Below, one piece after another: positions 38,577 through 48,582 of a stretch of DNA of 64,000 bases; positions within the stretch are counted from its first letter, which is position 1, and the number at the start of each line of letters is the position of its first letter. The position numbers were made by a program, and so were the translations under genes. This DNA is from Antedon bifida (Eukaryota > Echinodermata > Crinoidea > Comatulida > Antedonidae). Location of the stretch: contig OY727099.1 of NCBI GenBank assembly GCA_963402885.1, forward strand, positions 26,307,001 through 26,371,000, given 5' to 3'. The notes below the pieces were generated by a model. The model ran no database searches and had not been told where the DNA came from. It worked only from the letters and a program-made list of their open reading frames with translations.

Positions 38577-38582
38577 TTTAAT
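38577..38582 (-). other. Possible polyadenylation signal ATTAAA for the POU III gene
   Basis: The first common signal variant on the gene strand after the stop codon is ATTAAA, about 90 bp downstream. POU III transcripts often have long 3' UTRs, so later AATAAA matches (near 37785 and 37270) are equally plausible. Confidence 0.2.
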
Positions 38583-38663
38583 GATTTTGTTTTTTAAAAC
38601 GATGACAAATCATTTCTTGTCCTGAGATGAATTAAAAAGTCTCTAGTTGGTTGGTGTAGTTAG

Positions 38664-38669
38664 GCTTAC
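38664..38669 (-). other. Splice-donor-like GTAAGC abutting the POU III stop codon
   Basis: The gene strand reads CACTAG then GTAAGCC, so the stop TAG supplies the last three exon bases of a near-consensus AG/GTAAG donor. If used, it would open a 3' UTR intron starting directly after the stop codon. It may be coincidence; no matching acceptor can be chosen from sequence alone. Confidence 0.25.
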
Positions 38670-39899
38670 CTAGTGTGGCATCGACGGGTGGGGTGGTGTA
38701 GGGGGTAGCGTCATCGGTAGAGGTGACTGGTGGTGCATATGTACACTTGGTGATAAGTTAGTACGGACGGCTACAGAACACGGACTTGTATTCGTGTGTA
38801 GTTGTGTGATTCCGGATGATACTGGCATACCATGTTGTAATGGTGGTGGTGGTGAATGATCCAACATATCAGATTGTTCTACATGTGGCATCAACAATGG
38901 TGTCATTCTTTTCTCTTTTTGTCGTCGATTACAAAACCAAACTCGTACAACTTCCTTTTCAAGCCCTAAACCTTCTGCTAATGATGATATCTCTTGCGCT
39001 GATGGCTTAGGTTGTTTAAGAAAAGTGTTCTCTAGGGCTCCTTTTATGGTGACCTCAATACTGGTTCGCTTTTTTCGTTTTCGTCCTTGTGCAGCGATTT
39101 TGTCCATTGCAGTGGGGCATCCCGTCGTCGAATCAGCTTCTTCTAACCACTTTGCAAGCAGTGGCTTCAGTTTGCACATGTTCTTAAAACTCAACTGTAG
39201 GGCTTCAAATCTACAAATAGTTGTTTGACTAAAAACATTACCATACAAAGTTCCAAGAGCAAGCCCAACATCTGCCTGTGTGAATCCAAGCTTAATACGT
39301 CGTTGTTTAAACATTTTAGCAAATTGTTCGAGATCGTCTGATGTGGGTGCCTCCTCTTCGATTGGTTCATGTTGGTCACTATTTGGAGGCGAATTGCATT
39401 GTGCAAGTTGTTGACTCGGGCTCAGCATCCCGTTCATATGTCCATAGGGATGATGCAGATGCGATAACGTATTACTCGTAATCATAGGTGGCATATCCAT
39501 CGGTGACATATGCGATGTAGTCGGCGTGTGTGAGTTCCAGTGATGCTGATGTGCCGGCCTAGGCCCTCCGTTTTGCATGTGATCGTCCCTCTGAGATAGT
39601 ATAGGTTTCATGTCTGTTGGAGTGAGTAGGGCCGGGGACATGGCTTGTCCCCATCCTCCTGAATCGTTATGCGATGGAAGGCCTACCCACTGTGCCGTTG
39701 GATGGTGCGATATTTGACCCATCATATGATAGGGTTGTTGTAAAAAGTCCGCATTTGAAAGCTTTTGGTGGTGATGATACAAAGCTGGTCCTGCGCTACT
39801 CTGCATTATGCCAGATGCTCTAATAATAGATCTATCTAAGTTCGTTGCTTCTACAACACTGGTGAAATTATACGAATTCATCCAACTTTTTGTCGACAT
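38670..39899 (-). CDS. POU3F / Brn1/2/4: POU class III homeodomain transcription factor (Brn1/2/4, POU3F type), single exon
   Basis: A complete 409-residue frame in one exon. Residues about 184-257 form the POU-specific domain ([20 protein letters not shown], then [20 protein letters not shown]). A 16-residue linker leads to the homeodomain at about 274-333, starting [12 protein letters not shown] and ending in recognition helix [15 protein letters not shown], with the POU-typical Cys. The POU-specific sequence, the linker context and an N-terminal AQWVGLPSH (69-77) match class III rather than classes I, II, IV or VI. Flanks are rich in His, Pro, Ser, Met and Gln, as is usual for activation regions. 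Family members bind octamer-like DNA in the nucleus and act in neural and ectodermal development, often with Sox proteins; that is family knowledge, not seen here. The start is supported by an in-frame TAA eight codons upstream (39918-39920). Absence of introns in the domain matches vertebrate POU3F genes. The stop codon abuts a splice-donor-like GTAAGC. Confidence 0.95.
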   Translation of the reverse strand: MSTKSWMNSYNFTSVVEATNLDRSIIRASGIMQSSAGPALYHHHQKLSNADFLQQPYHMMGQISHHPTAQWVGLPSHNDSGGWGQAMSPALLTPTDMKPILSQRDDHMQNGGPRPAHQHHWNSHTPTTSHMSPMDMPPMITSNTLSHLHHPYGHMNGMLSPSQQLAQCNSPPNSDQHEPIEEEAPTSDDLEQFAKMFKQRRIKLGFTQADVGLALGTLYGNVFSQTTICRFEALQLSFKNMCKLKPLLAKWLEEADSTTGCPTAMDKIAAQGRKRKKRTSIEVTIKGALENTFLKQPKPSAQEISSLAEGLGLEKEVVRVWFCNRRQKEKRMTPLLMPHVEQSDMLDHSPPPPLQHGMPVSSGITQLHTNTSPCSVAVRTNLSPSVHMHHQSPLPMTLPPTPPHPSMPH

Positions 39900-39907
39900 C
39901 GGGTAAG

Positions 39908-39921
39908 CTGTGGTCTTTTAT
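39908..39921 (-). promoter_or_regulatory. Repeated 14-mer with TATA-like and RUNX-like halves, proximal copy
   Basis: The plus-strand 14-mer CTGTGGTCTTTTAT occurs here and again at 40281-40294. On the gene's strand it reads ATAAAAGACCACAG: an ATAAAAG box next to ACCACA, the RUNX core. This copy is only 9 bp upstream of the ATG, so it cannot be the TATA box for a transcript using that start. Confidence 0.3.
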
Positions 39922-40023
39922 GGAATAAGCCAAAATCCCACTATCAGCGCACACTGGCATTTACAACACAAAATAAACCATCTGAGCATCTGTGACCGAG
40001 CAGAGGGCAATAGCGCGTTTCTG

Positions 40024-40101
40024 ATTGGTCCGTTGGTAGATAAGTTTTACGCTTCCGTGAATTTGATTGGCATGAATCACAGCCTTCAATTCGCTGATTG
40101 G
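40024..40101 (-). promoter_or_regulatory. Three CCAAT boxes upstream of the POU III gene
   Basis: CCAAT occurs on the minus strand at 40024-40028, 40066-40070 and 40097-40101, all in the form CCAATCA, 125-200 bp upstream of the start codon and spaced 42 and 31 bp apart. Clustered CCAAT boxes bind NF-Y in many animal promoters. This is the clearest proximal promoter signature near the gene, but no transcription start can be fixed from sequence. Confidence 0.5.
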
Positions 40102-40280
40102 TTAACAGAAATTACACAGAGTCTCGTCACTGCGATAGGACTGCCTTGTTTTTTAATAAAAAGTGGTCTGTTACTATTACAATTTTATCGCTCTTTTATC
40201 AACATCTTTAGACGAATGTGAAAAAGTCTGTACGCCAACAACTGTATTTTAAAACACCGAGGTGGTAGCACTATTCGTTG

Positions 40281-40294
40281 CTGTGGTCTTTTAT
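40281..40294 (-). promoter_or_regulatory. Repeated 14-mer with TATA-like and RUNX-like halves, distal copy
   Basis: Identical to the 14-mer at 39908-39921, 373 bp farther upstream, and preceded on the gene strand by G in place of C (GATAAAAGACC would be read if one base is included). If it acts as a TATA box, transcription would start near 40255-40265 and the CCAAT cluster would lie inside the 5' UTR. An alternative ATAAAAG lies at about 40190-40200. Confidence 0.25.
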
Positions 40295-41450
40295 CATTCG
40301 ATATTTTGCAATAGTTAATATCGGATAAAATTCACAAGTAATTACATTGAAGTTTATTTTCGCAGGCGTAACGAAGTAATTCAATTTTATTTAGAACTTT
40401 TTGATTATGAAAAAGACTACAATAAAAACAATTGTCTCAAAATACAGATGAAAATAAATAAATAAAAATAAATATATATCTTTTTTATAAATGTTAACGT
40501 TCAAAAACGAAATATTATGTATTAATACATATTTCAAACCTTCATCTCTTTCAAGTTACGTAATCGAACTTTTCCCTGGTAAAATATATCATAGTACATT
40601 GACATTGACAATAGAAACGAAATGTAATGTTATTTTGAACATATGTGATAATTAATTTATTATTTACTGTATAATTGTATTTAATTTATACCGTATAACA
40701 CACATTAATATACAGTTTTATTCTAACGAGCTAATATTATTGGGAAATATTAATGTTTATGTATCAATAATAAACATTTTTTCACAATGTCTACAAACAA
40801 CAATGATCAGATCTGTTGCATTCGTTCCAATTCATATTAAAAAAAAATGTTTTTAAAAATACATCAGGCACCTCTCACGGTTGGGTGTAATTGTCATAAA
40901 GAAGTATTTTTCTTCTGTACTGTATGTTAGGCCTATGTCTTTTTTTTTGTGCTTACAAATTGTGTAGGGCCTATTAGTTTCATAATGAATATATGCAATT
41001 GAGCATTGACATACATGACATAATACTTAACACTTACTGAGTTGAAGTGCTGGTCTTTTAGACAAAAACTTTACATAAATTAATAGGCATATATATTTAA
41101 ATGTGTTAAAACCACGGTTATACCAGGGGAAAGAAATTGTAATTCACTTTTTTTCTGGTTATACTTTATTTGTCTTCTGTGGTTGGCCTACAGTATATTA
41201 TTTCAAAGAATGTAATTAATGATAAATCTATAGGCGATAGACGATTGTTTGGTACGTATGAAAATATGCTTATTTGTATTACTATTTTTAGATTTTAATT
41301 AATTGTACCTGGTGAAAATGATTTTTCAAAATACATTAAAATGTTCCATAACTTTCAGTGTTTGTCACGTGCTTCAAAAACAGTTCGTTTCATACCACCT
41401 TTTATATTTCATATCCGATACAGTGACCAGTTGTACTCGAGTAATCCTGT
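40295..41450. other. Distal upstream flank of the POU III gene, noncoding
   Basis: Very AT-rich; no gene, RNA or repeat family recognised, apart from TAGGCCT words. Confidence 0.3.
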
Positions 41451-42180
41451 CGCGTGCCTTCATAATAACACATTCTTACAGAAACAATAACCATTGGTGC
41501 ATTATTGGGGGTATGTGCTTCTGCTTCGACTAGCCCCCTTAACCACTAACTTTACATTTTAGGTAAAGCTGCTCCATTGTGACCGGAACGGCTTCATCAA
41601 TAGATCATTGTTATATCTCCTGTCGCGTGGCTCTATTTCAATTGTTGTTCAATCACCACCTTCAATTATATCCTGGGTATTAACAATAAACAAAAAGTTT
41701 GTTGGGTGTCGTTCGCGTGACCTTAAAATTGCCAAATTTTCTTTTTACAAAACCAATGAAATAGAAAAAAAAATTATAGTAAAAAGTTGCCTTAACAGTT
41801 TTGTTGTTAACACGACCACCTTCTTCACAAGATTGTTGTTACCACAAACCTGCAGATTAACATTTACAATCATTGTAGTTATAGTATAATAATAACATGA
41901 TAAATTCAAATATATTTTAAAATCTAAATGTCTCATATTGCCAATTACCAAATTGCTGAAGGTTGACACTTTCTGTCTTTTCGTTTGGTTAAATAAGAGG
42001 ATCCTTATACATTTTCTTATATAGTAGGCCTATTTGGCCTATTTACATTTTATAGTATTTTTAAAGCATGGTATGACTATGAGAAAAGGCAGTATCTTGG
42101 AACTAGATTTATTCAAACAAGTTGTATCATGGTTTTAGAAAACTTTAAATTCGAAGAAGAACACAGCTGCAGCATTTAGG
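41451..42180 (+). repeat. Region with recurring TCGCGTGCCTCC-type motif
   Basis: CGCGTG followed by a C/T-rich stretch occurs at 41451, 41624, 41714, 42200 and 42396, and again in the second copy of the duplicated block. Spacing is irregular, so this may be a decayed array. CGCGTG is also the core of AhR/HIF-type sites. Confidence 0.35.
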
Positions 42181-42691
42181 AATGCCAGTTTGTACCATTC
42201 GCGTGGCTCCATCCTAAACTAACATCCTTTAACATCTTCACTCTGCTTTGTGTTCTTAATTATTTGTGTATCCTCATTGTACAACGAAGCAATTAACATT
42301 ATTAAGATAGTTGTCGCATGTCACTACAGGCTCCCCCTTCCTTATCATTATATTAGCATATCCTAATTATACCTATTGTTTAATTGATACATGGTCGCGT
42401 GCCTCCTTCCTAACTCCTCTAACTACCATCTTTATGTACTTTTTAATAATAAATTATCATAAATTGAATACATAATATAGGACTCCTTTTATTTCTCTTT
42501 GCGCATGCACTGAATTTAAATAAATTACAAATTCACTAAATGGTACACTTATAAAAATGTTTTTTTGTTAAATAAATATATTCAATTTTATAAGCATTAC
42601 TGGTATACAGTATTTTAACACTTAATGGTGGTGGAGGTGGAAGTATGTTTGTATAAATTAATAAATTTTACATAAATAAATAAAATTATAA
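42181..42691 (+). repeat. 0.5-kb direct duplication, left copy
   Basis: From AATGCCAGTTTGTACCATTC to TACATAAATAAATAAAATTA this 511-bp block recurs at 44927-45433 with only small indels and few substitutions, 2.75 kb away in the same orientation. Includes TGGTGGTGGAGGTGGAAGTA near its right end. No domain or terminal inverted repeats recognised. Confidence 0.95.
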
Positions 42692-43067
42692 TACGTTAGA
42701 AGCTGCTCGTTCATAGCCGTATAAGTTTTATATCTTTCTGCATTTTAAATTTCATAGAAATTTATAAATAAAAATAAATAATGTTGCTAACAATGTAGGC
42801 TTTCCATTATTGCAATGACAACGTTATAGTAGGAGGAGCCACACATAGCCTACATCGTTAGAACTGGATGGTAATACAATTCCTCTAATTATGAAAACAA
42901 AATATTAATAAAATATATTAATAAATTCATAATCAATAATTTAGGCCTATAGTAACTTTGTGCGTGCCCCACAAAAAATAACAGAGTAGTCTACATACAA
43001 GAGTGAATGGTCAGCAGTGTTGATTTGTATAGCAATAATAGGTGTTTCCAAATCTCTTGCGTATGTT

Positions 43068-43117
43068 AGGGTGTCTAGAAAACTCAGATATCAAGATTTG
43101 AGTATTCTAGACACCCT
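43068..43117. repeat. 50-bp hairpin AGGGTGTCTAGAA / TTCTAGACACCCT
   Basis: 13-bp perfect arms, with further pairing of ACTCA and TGAGT inside. Probably a minimal MITE; no target duplication identified. Confidence 0.75.
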
Positions 43118-43213
43118 GTATGTTACTGTTAGAGAGTATAATACAGATAGGCCTCCACTGGTGTTTATTCAGATTGTTTGTCTATATTATATAATTATAT
43201 AATGATATTGTTT

Positions 43214-43277
43214 CAAGAAACTCAACAGTTCTTTTCAGAACTGTATATACGTGGTGTACCGCAAACTTTTTATCAAT
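43214..43277 (+). repeat. Dispersed repeat E, copy 1
   Basis: CAAGAAACTCAACAGTTCTT through GTGGTGTACCGCAAACTTT matches, in reverse, 51032-51096. Confidence 0.75.
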
Positions 43278-43479
43278 AGGCCTATATGTTATATAATGAT
43301 GAAATCTATATATTAAAAACATCTAACTTTCAGAATTGAATAAAGTGTGTAAAAGTTGATTGACGATAAAAAAAAAGAAGTAAGTCAGATTATTGGGTTT
43401 TTTCCCTCTCCCTTAGGCCTACTCCCAGGACCAGTAAGCTTTAAAACATTTACTTGATTGATGAAAGCAAGTCTAGATG

Positions 43480-43726
43480 TTATTTTTTCATTTTCATTTA
43501 TTCATTATTTATTTACAAACTCTGAAAAAAAAAAGGAAGGAAAAATACAATACATAATATAATGATAATAGTTCAGAGAATGAAGGCAGATTCCTGGAAA
43601 GATGAAGAAAAACATATTGAGGTGGGCGAGCCGTAATAAACACTATAACTAAAAAATAATAATAAATTTAAAAAATCAAATTAAATAGGTATACAGTGGT
43701 TCACTTTCTCTATTTTATTTATTTTA
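43480..43726 (-). mobile_element. Possible retroelement 3' tail, minus strand
   Basis: ATTTTCATTTATTCATTATT at the left reads on the minus strand as an AATGAATAAATGAAAAT tail. The following 150 bp are a plausible 3' UTR, but no coding remnant was found. Adjacent to the clearer LINE copy. Confidence 0.35.
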
Positions 43727-44250
43727 TTTGAACCATAATATTTAATGAGGGTGATCCATCCAGCAATTGCTGATCATTAGGTACCCTCAGAATAGATACA
43801 ATACACAACATATAACAATAACAGTAAAGTTAAAGCGAAAACCAAAAAATAAAATTAATTACATAAGACTAAAAATCTGAATAGGCCTAAGAAAATTTGA
43901 AATATAGAAAATAACTGATATGTTAAATTAAGCAAAAATATATAATATATACATATATAAATATTTAGATCTGCTATTTTACAATTTAAAATCTGGAAAA
44001 GGATTACATAGTTTTGAGAAAAGTCATAAGTCTAGTTTTGAAAGAGGAAAAGGATAAGGAATTGCGGATAGATAGAGGAAGATCATTGTAGAAATGAGGG
44101 GCCTTGTAGCTGAAGGAGAGTTTGAATTTAGTTTGAATGAAGTATGATTTTAAGATCGGCAGTTAGTCTAAATAACAAACAATAAAATTGATTATCTCGT
44201 CTGATCAGAAAATATAACAGATTGTGCGCTATTGCATGGTAATCGATTTT
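43727..44250 (-). mobile_element. LINE 3' end with reverse transcriptase C-terminal remnant
   Basis: On the minus strand a coding remnant (44004-44159) is followed by an AT-rich 3' UTR, a GAGGGTACC...GGATCACCCTC hairpin and an AAATAAAATAAATAAAATA tail. The structured 3' end and the truncated 5' side fit a CR1/L2-like element. About 0.5 kb. Confidence 0.7.
44004..44159 (-). pseudogene. C-terminal fragment of a non-LTR retroelement ORF2 (reverse transcriptase)
   Basis: 51 codons ending in TAA at 44004-44006. The peptide contains SYKAPHFYNDLPLSIR followed by SFSSFKTRLMTFL, the pattern seen at the extreme C-terminus of many LINE ORF2 proteins (xxWNxLPxxIRxxxSxxxFKxxLKxxL). The frame is broken upstream by a stop at 44160-44162, so this is a dead 5'-truncated copy. 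Confidence 0.65.
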
Positions 44251-44926
44251 AAATCGTTGGTCGAATGTTATGAATGCTGTTATGTGGATTTACATGTTTT
44301 CGAAGTATAGGGACCTATTCTAGTGACAATAATAATTAATGTATTTCATTGTAGTAAACTAGATACAATTTACAAGAGCTATCAATTCTTAATTGGAAAT
44401 TCATTTTGGAAATTAATTATCAATTGGAAATTTACACTGAACTGTATAAATTAAAGAACAGAAAGATACATTTTAAGTACGTACAGAAAGATAACATTTT
44501 TAAATTATATATTTTTTTTATAAAGTAGGCCTAAGTGCAAAATGACAATAAATACATAGAATAATACAAACATTAATCATGGAAAGCAGGGGATAACTTT
44601 AAGCCCAAAGCGGTCCCTAAAAAGGGTTGTAAATAAAGTTTCCGAAACGCTGATCTTTTTTGTCATTACATTTTATTTTGTCAAGTTATATATAGAAAAC
44701 GTCACTTAATTCGTAAACAAACTTTATTAAAAATAAAGTCATAATACCCCGTGAATACCCTAGTGTGAGTGAATGTGAGGGTTCTTTTAACAATACATCC
44801 ATATTTTGTCCATAAGGGTTACCCATTCATAGAGTTCTAGTGTATTCGTTATGTTTGACTTAATAGTTCTGTGTAACCACTCAACCATCTTTTATTTGTT
44901 TAACATTAAGGAACAATTCTCTTTAC
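44251..44926. other. Noncoding between LINE remnant and the second duplicated block
   Basis: 44585-44650 (GCGGTCCCTAAAAAGGG, then TGTAAATAAAG) resembles another retroelement end. No gene recognised. Confidence 0.3.
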
Positions 44927-45433
44927 AATGCCAGTTTGTACCATTCGCGTGGCTCCATCCTAAACTAACATCCTTAACATCTTCACTCTGCTTTGTGTTC
45001 TTAATTATTTGTGTATCCTCATTGTACAACGAAGCAATTAACATTATTAAGATAGTTGTCGCATGTCACTACAGGCTCCCCCTTCCTTATCATTCTATTA
45101 GCATATCCTAATTATACCTATTGTTTAATTGATACATGGTCGCGTGCCTCCTTCCTAACTCCTCTAACTACCATCTTTATGTAGTTTTTAATAATAAATT
45201 ATCATAATTGAATACATAATATAGGACTCCTTTTATTTCTCTTTGCGCATGCACTGAATTTAAATAAATTACAAATTCACTAAATGGTACACTTATAAAA
45301 ATGTTTCTATTAAATAAATATATTCAATTTTATAAGCATGACTGGTATACAGTATTTTAACACTTAATGGTGGTGGAGGTGGAAGTATTTTTGTATAAAT
45401 TAATAAATTTTACATAAATAAATAAAATTATAA
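44927..45433 (+). repeat. 0.5-kb direct duplication, right copy
   Basis: 507 bp, matching 42181-42691. Differences include a 1-bp deletion in ACATCCTT(T)AACATC and TTTTTTTGTTAAATA versus TTTCTATTAAATA. Confidence 0.95.
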
Positions 45434-46110
45434 ATAGGGTTAGCAAAGAACCCCTTTGTGATATACCCTAGCATGTAGGCCTGTCAATTAAAACAATAAA
45501 TGGCCCTTCATGTAATAACAAATAAATACATTTAGAAATGTGTAGAAGGCTTTAGGAATCTTATTTTGATGTTTACAGTAAATGAAATAACCCACCTCCA
45601 AAAAAAATGTTGTTTTTCAAACATTCTGGTAAAAGAAAACACTGTTTTTTAACCAGACCTGATCGAAGAGCAATTCCGATCCATACGTTTGAAATAATAG
45701 AAAACGTAATGAAATAATAATATCAAGTTTACCCCTAACCAGTGCACCTTCTCCCGGGGGAGGTAGAGATAGAGAGGCGTGTTAATCCCATGGGACTACA
45801 AGCGATACGTACGGTAACAAAGCTAATTAAGTCTAAAAATAATTCCGTAAATACAATATTTCAGCCAACAACATGTATCGCACTTGTGAACGCGGGACTT
45901 CTCCTGCTACAATTTCCGTTTCTTCATAATTCCAATTAGTTTACACAGATTTGTTAATAACAATTGTTAGGATGACACAAGTATGGTATTCTTAGGATCG
46001 TGTTGAGAGCTAGGCTCTTGAACACGATCTTGTCGGCTAACAACATACAATGAACTTGATGTGTTGCTGTTGTCCATAACACAACCATCTGAACATGTCT
46101 ATTTAACAAC
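45434..46110. other. Noncoding
   Basis: 46000-46025 holds an inverted GATCGTGTT...AACACGATC. No gene recognised. Confidence 0.3.
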
Positions 46111-46260
46111 CATGGGGCTGATCCAAGGGGCTGGGAATTGCCAAATTTCGCAAAATTGTAATGCAAAAGATGATATAAAAAATTAAGCTCATCCATCCCT
46201 TCATTTCACCATTTTTAGGCCATTCCCCTCCCCTATTTTAAAATCATGAATCCGCCACTG
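46111..46260. mobile_element. hAT-like MITE
   Basis: The right end, read on the minus strand, starts CAGTGGCGGATTCATGATTT, typical of hAT termini. The left end CATGGGGCTGATCCAAGGGG is a degenerate inverted counterpart; both continue into GGGAAT(T/G)GCC. Flanking octamers TTAACAAC and ATAACCCC match at five of eight positions. 150 bp, noncoding. Confidence 0.55.
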
Positions 46261-47743
46261 ATAACCCCCTCCCCATGTTGGGCCGGCCCAGTCATGATTA
46301 ATGTTTCGACGTTTCTCCATATTTTTCTGTTTATATTGGATCTAAATGTATTTGTTGTATGTTAATAAAAATAATTCGGTACAATCCGCTCACGCCTACA
46401 ATCACAGTATTAATTATATTATTGTTTACAAAAAGTAAAAAATTGCAATTTTTTTACAATGTTTAAACTTGAGTCTAACGAACGACTTCGATATTATTAC
46501 GAAACGTCACCAAACGACGGCGGAAGTGCTGTACGCATTTGTTTTTGGACCCGTTCATTTAGTCTGGGGCATCTGCTTGTCCTCTTACGTCACGTCCATG
46601 GGGCTATACACCTGCCATTAATGCTCACTGTTATTTTGAGTAAGAGCAAGCCGATGCCCTCATACCAAATAAGCGGGTGTAAAAAGAACGAATCAACAAT
46701 TATGTGGTCATGAATTAGTTTCCACATTTTGAAATAAATCTTACATTAATGTGTTGTACGAGTGTTTAATACTAAAAAAACACCACCAAAACCAACCACA
46801 AACTAAGCAAGTGAGGCAATATGGGTTAAAAATAGTATATCTCTATAGTCGAATTTAAAATTTAAAAATTCATCCACATTTTCCAAACTCTGTTTACAGT
46901 GCAATTAGTTAATACAAACCAAACATAGGAAAATATAATAATTGATTTAGAAGCTACACTTTTGAAACAGTGACACGCCTCATAGAGAAGATGCACCCAG
47001 AGAATTAAAAGCAAAATAAAGTGTGAATTGCAAAATTAGTTATACAATTAGATTCGATTGATTTTAAACAAAAACAACAATTTTAATGTAAACAAAGAAG
47101 AGAACAATAAATAAAAGAAAGTAAACAAAGACCACAACAAAGTACACAAGCGTAAAAACAACTCAAGTTCAAATCAGTCAACCGTCGGTAATTGAAGATA
47201 ATTAGACAACTATCCAACAATATCACGTTTCGTAAAATATTTTTTTATAATCATTATACATATGAAATAATTTATATAATAATGTTTGATAGCAGCTGGG
47301 TTGTCAAGACCCGTGTGTAGAGGTTTATGTTAGCGAAGGGGTAAACCCAGCGATACAGTGTGAAAACCAATCTGTATCTACAATACTGTAATAAGCTGTA
47401 TCTTGTAATTCCCCATTGGTTGTATGGTAACACGTATGGGGCATGACAAGAATGGTGTGTACAAACAAAGGTGTGATCCGTGTATTATTTCCAGGAGTAT
47501 AGTATTCTCTGATCTATTCTATCGAGTCACGATACGCTGGACTAATGGGATGTGTTTTGTTTCCTTTTTGATTTATCCAGTCTTATCGGCGACTTGCCTT
47601 AATTATTTCTTGCACATGAAACCGATACACGTTCTGCAGTAAGAAATAAATACGTTTTTATTGTCAGTTATTGTCAATTATTTTAGCGACAACAAAGTTG
47701 TATTAATATACCAGTGTACAGTACTTATAGTTGTGAATAGTCA
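46261..47743. other. Noncoding
   Basis: 46475-46700 is less AT-rich with an 84-codon open frame lacking any domain. 47290-47640 is single-copy and mixed in composition. No gene recognised. Confidence 0.3.
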
Positions 47744-47759
47744 CCCCCCCCCCCCCCCC
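47744..47759 (+). repeat. C homopolymer, 16 bases, followed by a CA-rich run
   Basis: The longest of three C runs, followed by GACACACCCACACACAC. Confidence 0.95.
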
Positions 47760-47780
47760 GACACACCCACACACACTTTA

Positions 47781-48025
47781 TGGGACACCCATATTAAGGG
47801 GACACTCCTATTTTAGGAGACACTTTCTTGTGAAACAATGGGAAATATCGGCCAACCTCTATTTAGTTATAGTACCGTAACCTCTCCAGTACCAACAACG
47901 TGTCCCGGTAATAGAGGTTCCCCTGAATTGTGGTTGGACGTAGTAACCTATACCGGCTGCCTCTGATTCCTTTTACGGTAAAGTGCCCCTTTAATAGGAG
48001 TGTCCCCTGAATAGACGGTGTCCCA
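47781..48025. mobile_element. Family D MITE with about 50-bp inverted ends
   Basis: Left TGGGACACCCATATTAAGGG, then GACACTCCTATTTTAGGAGA. Right, inverted: TTGGGACACCGTCTATTCAG, then GGGGACACTCCTATTAAAGG. 245 bp, less AT-rich than its flanks, noncoding. Superfamily not determined. Confidence 0.75.
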
Positions 48026-48378
48026 AAGGAGGGGAGTATTTTTAAAAAATAGTTGACCTTTAGTGATTATCATTATGTATTGATTTAGCTTGGTGACTTA
48101 GTCCGTGATCTTAACGCTACTTAACACCTATTCTCGTCATGGTCAAGTGACCAACGATATCATTTTAATAAATTATTTTTGTAAGGTTTGCTAGAATTCA
48201 GATATATCGACAAACCACTCTCTCGACTTAATAACTATTTCTATTGTGTTACGTTTACTTTTTATAGGCCAATTATACAATTTATTTTCTGTTAAAAATC
48301 ATCATCTTTAAAAGTTGTTGTTAGGCCTAAAAATGTTTTGTTTGTTATTTAAATTACTCTTTATTGTTTATTTATTTA
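48026..48378. other. Noncoding
   Basis: No gene recognised. Confidence 0.3.
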
Positions 48379-48582
48379 TCATCCTCCGCGTCGTCACCAG
48401 AAGTCGTCGTCAATACCATCCACCGCGTCGTCACCAGAAGTCGTCACCATCCTCCGCGTCGTCACCAGAAGTCGTCACCATCCTCCGCGTCGTCACCAGG
48501 AAGTCGTCACCATCATCAGCGACTCACCAGAAGTCGTCAATACCATCCTCCGCGTCGTCACCAGAAGTCGTCACCATCCTCC
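48379..48582 (+). repeat. 31-bp tandem array CCAGAAGTCGTCACCATCCT
   Basis: About six to seven copies of a 31-bp CpG-containing unit (CCGCGTCGTCA plus CCAGAAGTCGTCACCATCCT) with small variants. Because 31 is not a multiple of 3, all three frames read through the same Ser/Arg/Val-rich peptides; these frames are not genes. Confidence 0.95.

Noticed and set aside
39025-39406. Open frames inside the POU gene on other frames and strands
   Set aside because: Shadows of the constrained POU coding sequence.
39914-39921. TATA box of the POU gene at ATAAAAG
   Set aside because: Only 15-20 bp before the ATG, too close to drive a transcript including that start.
42181-45433. LTR retrotransposon with 0.5-kb LTRs
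   Set aside because: Blocks lack TG...CA ends, primer-binding site and polypurine tract, and the interior holds minus-strand LINE pieces rather than gag-pol.
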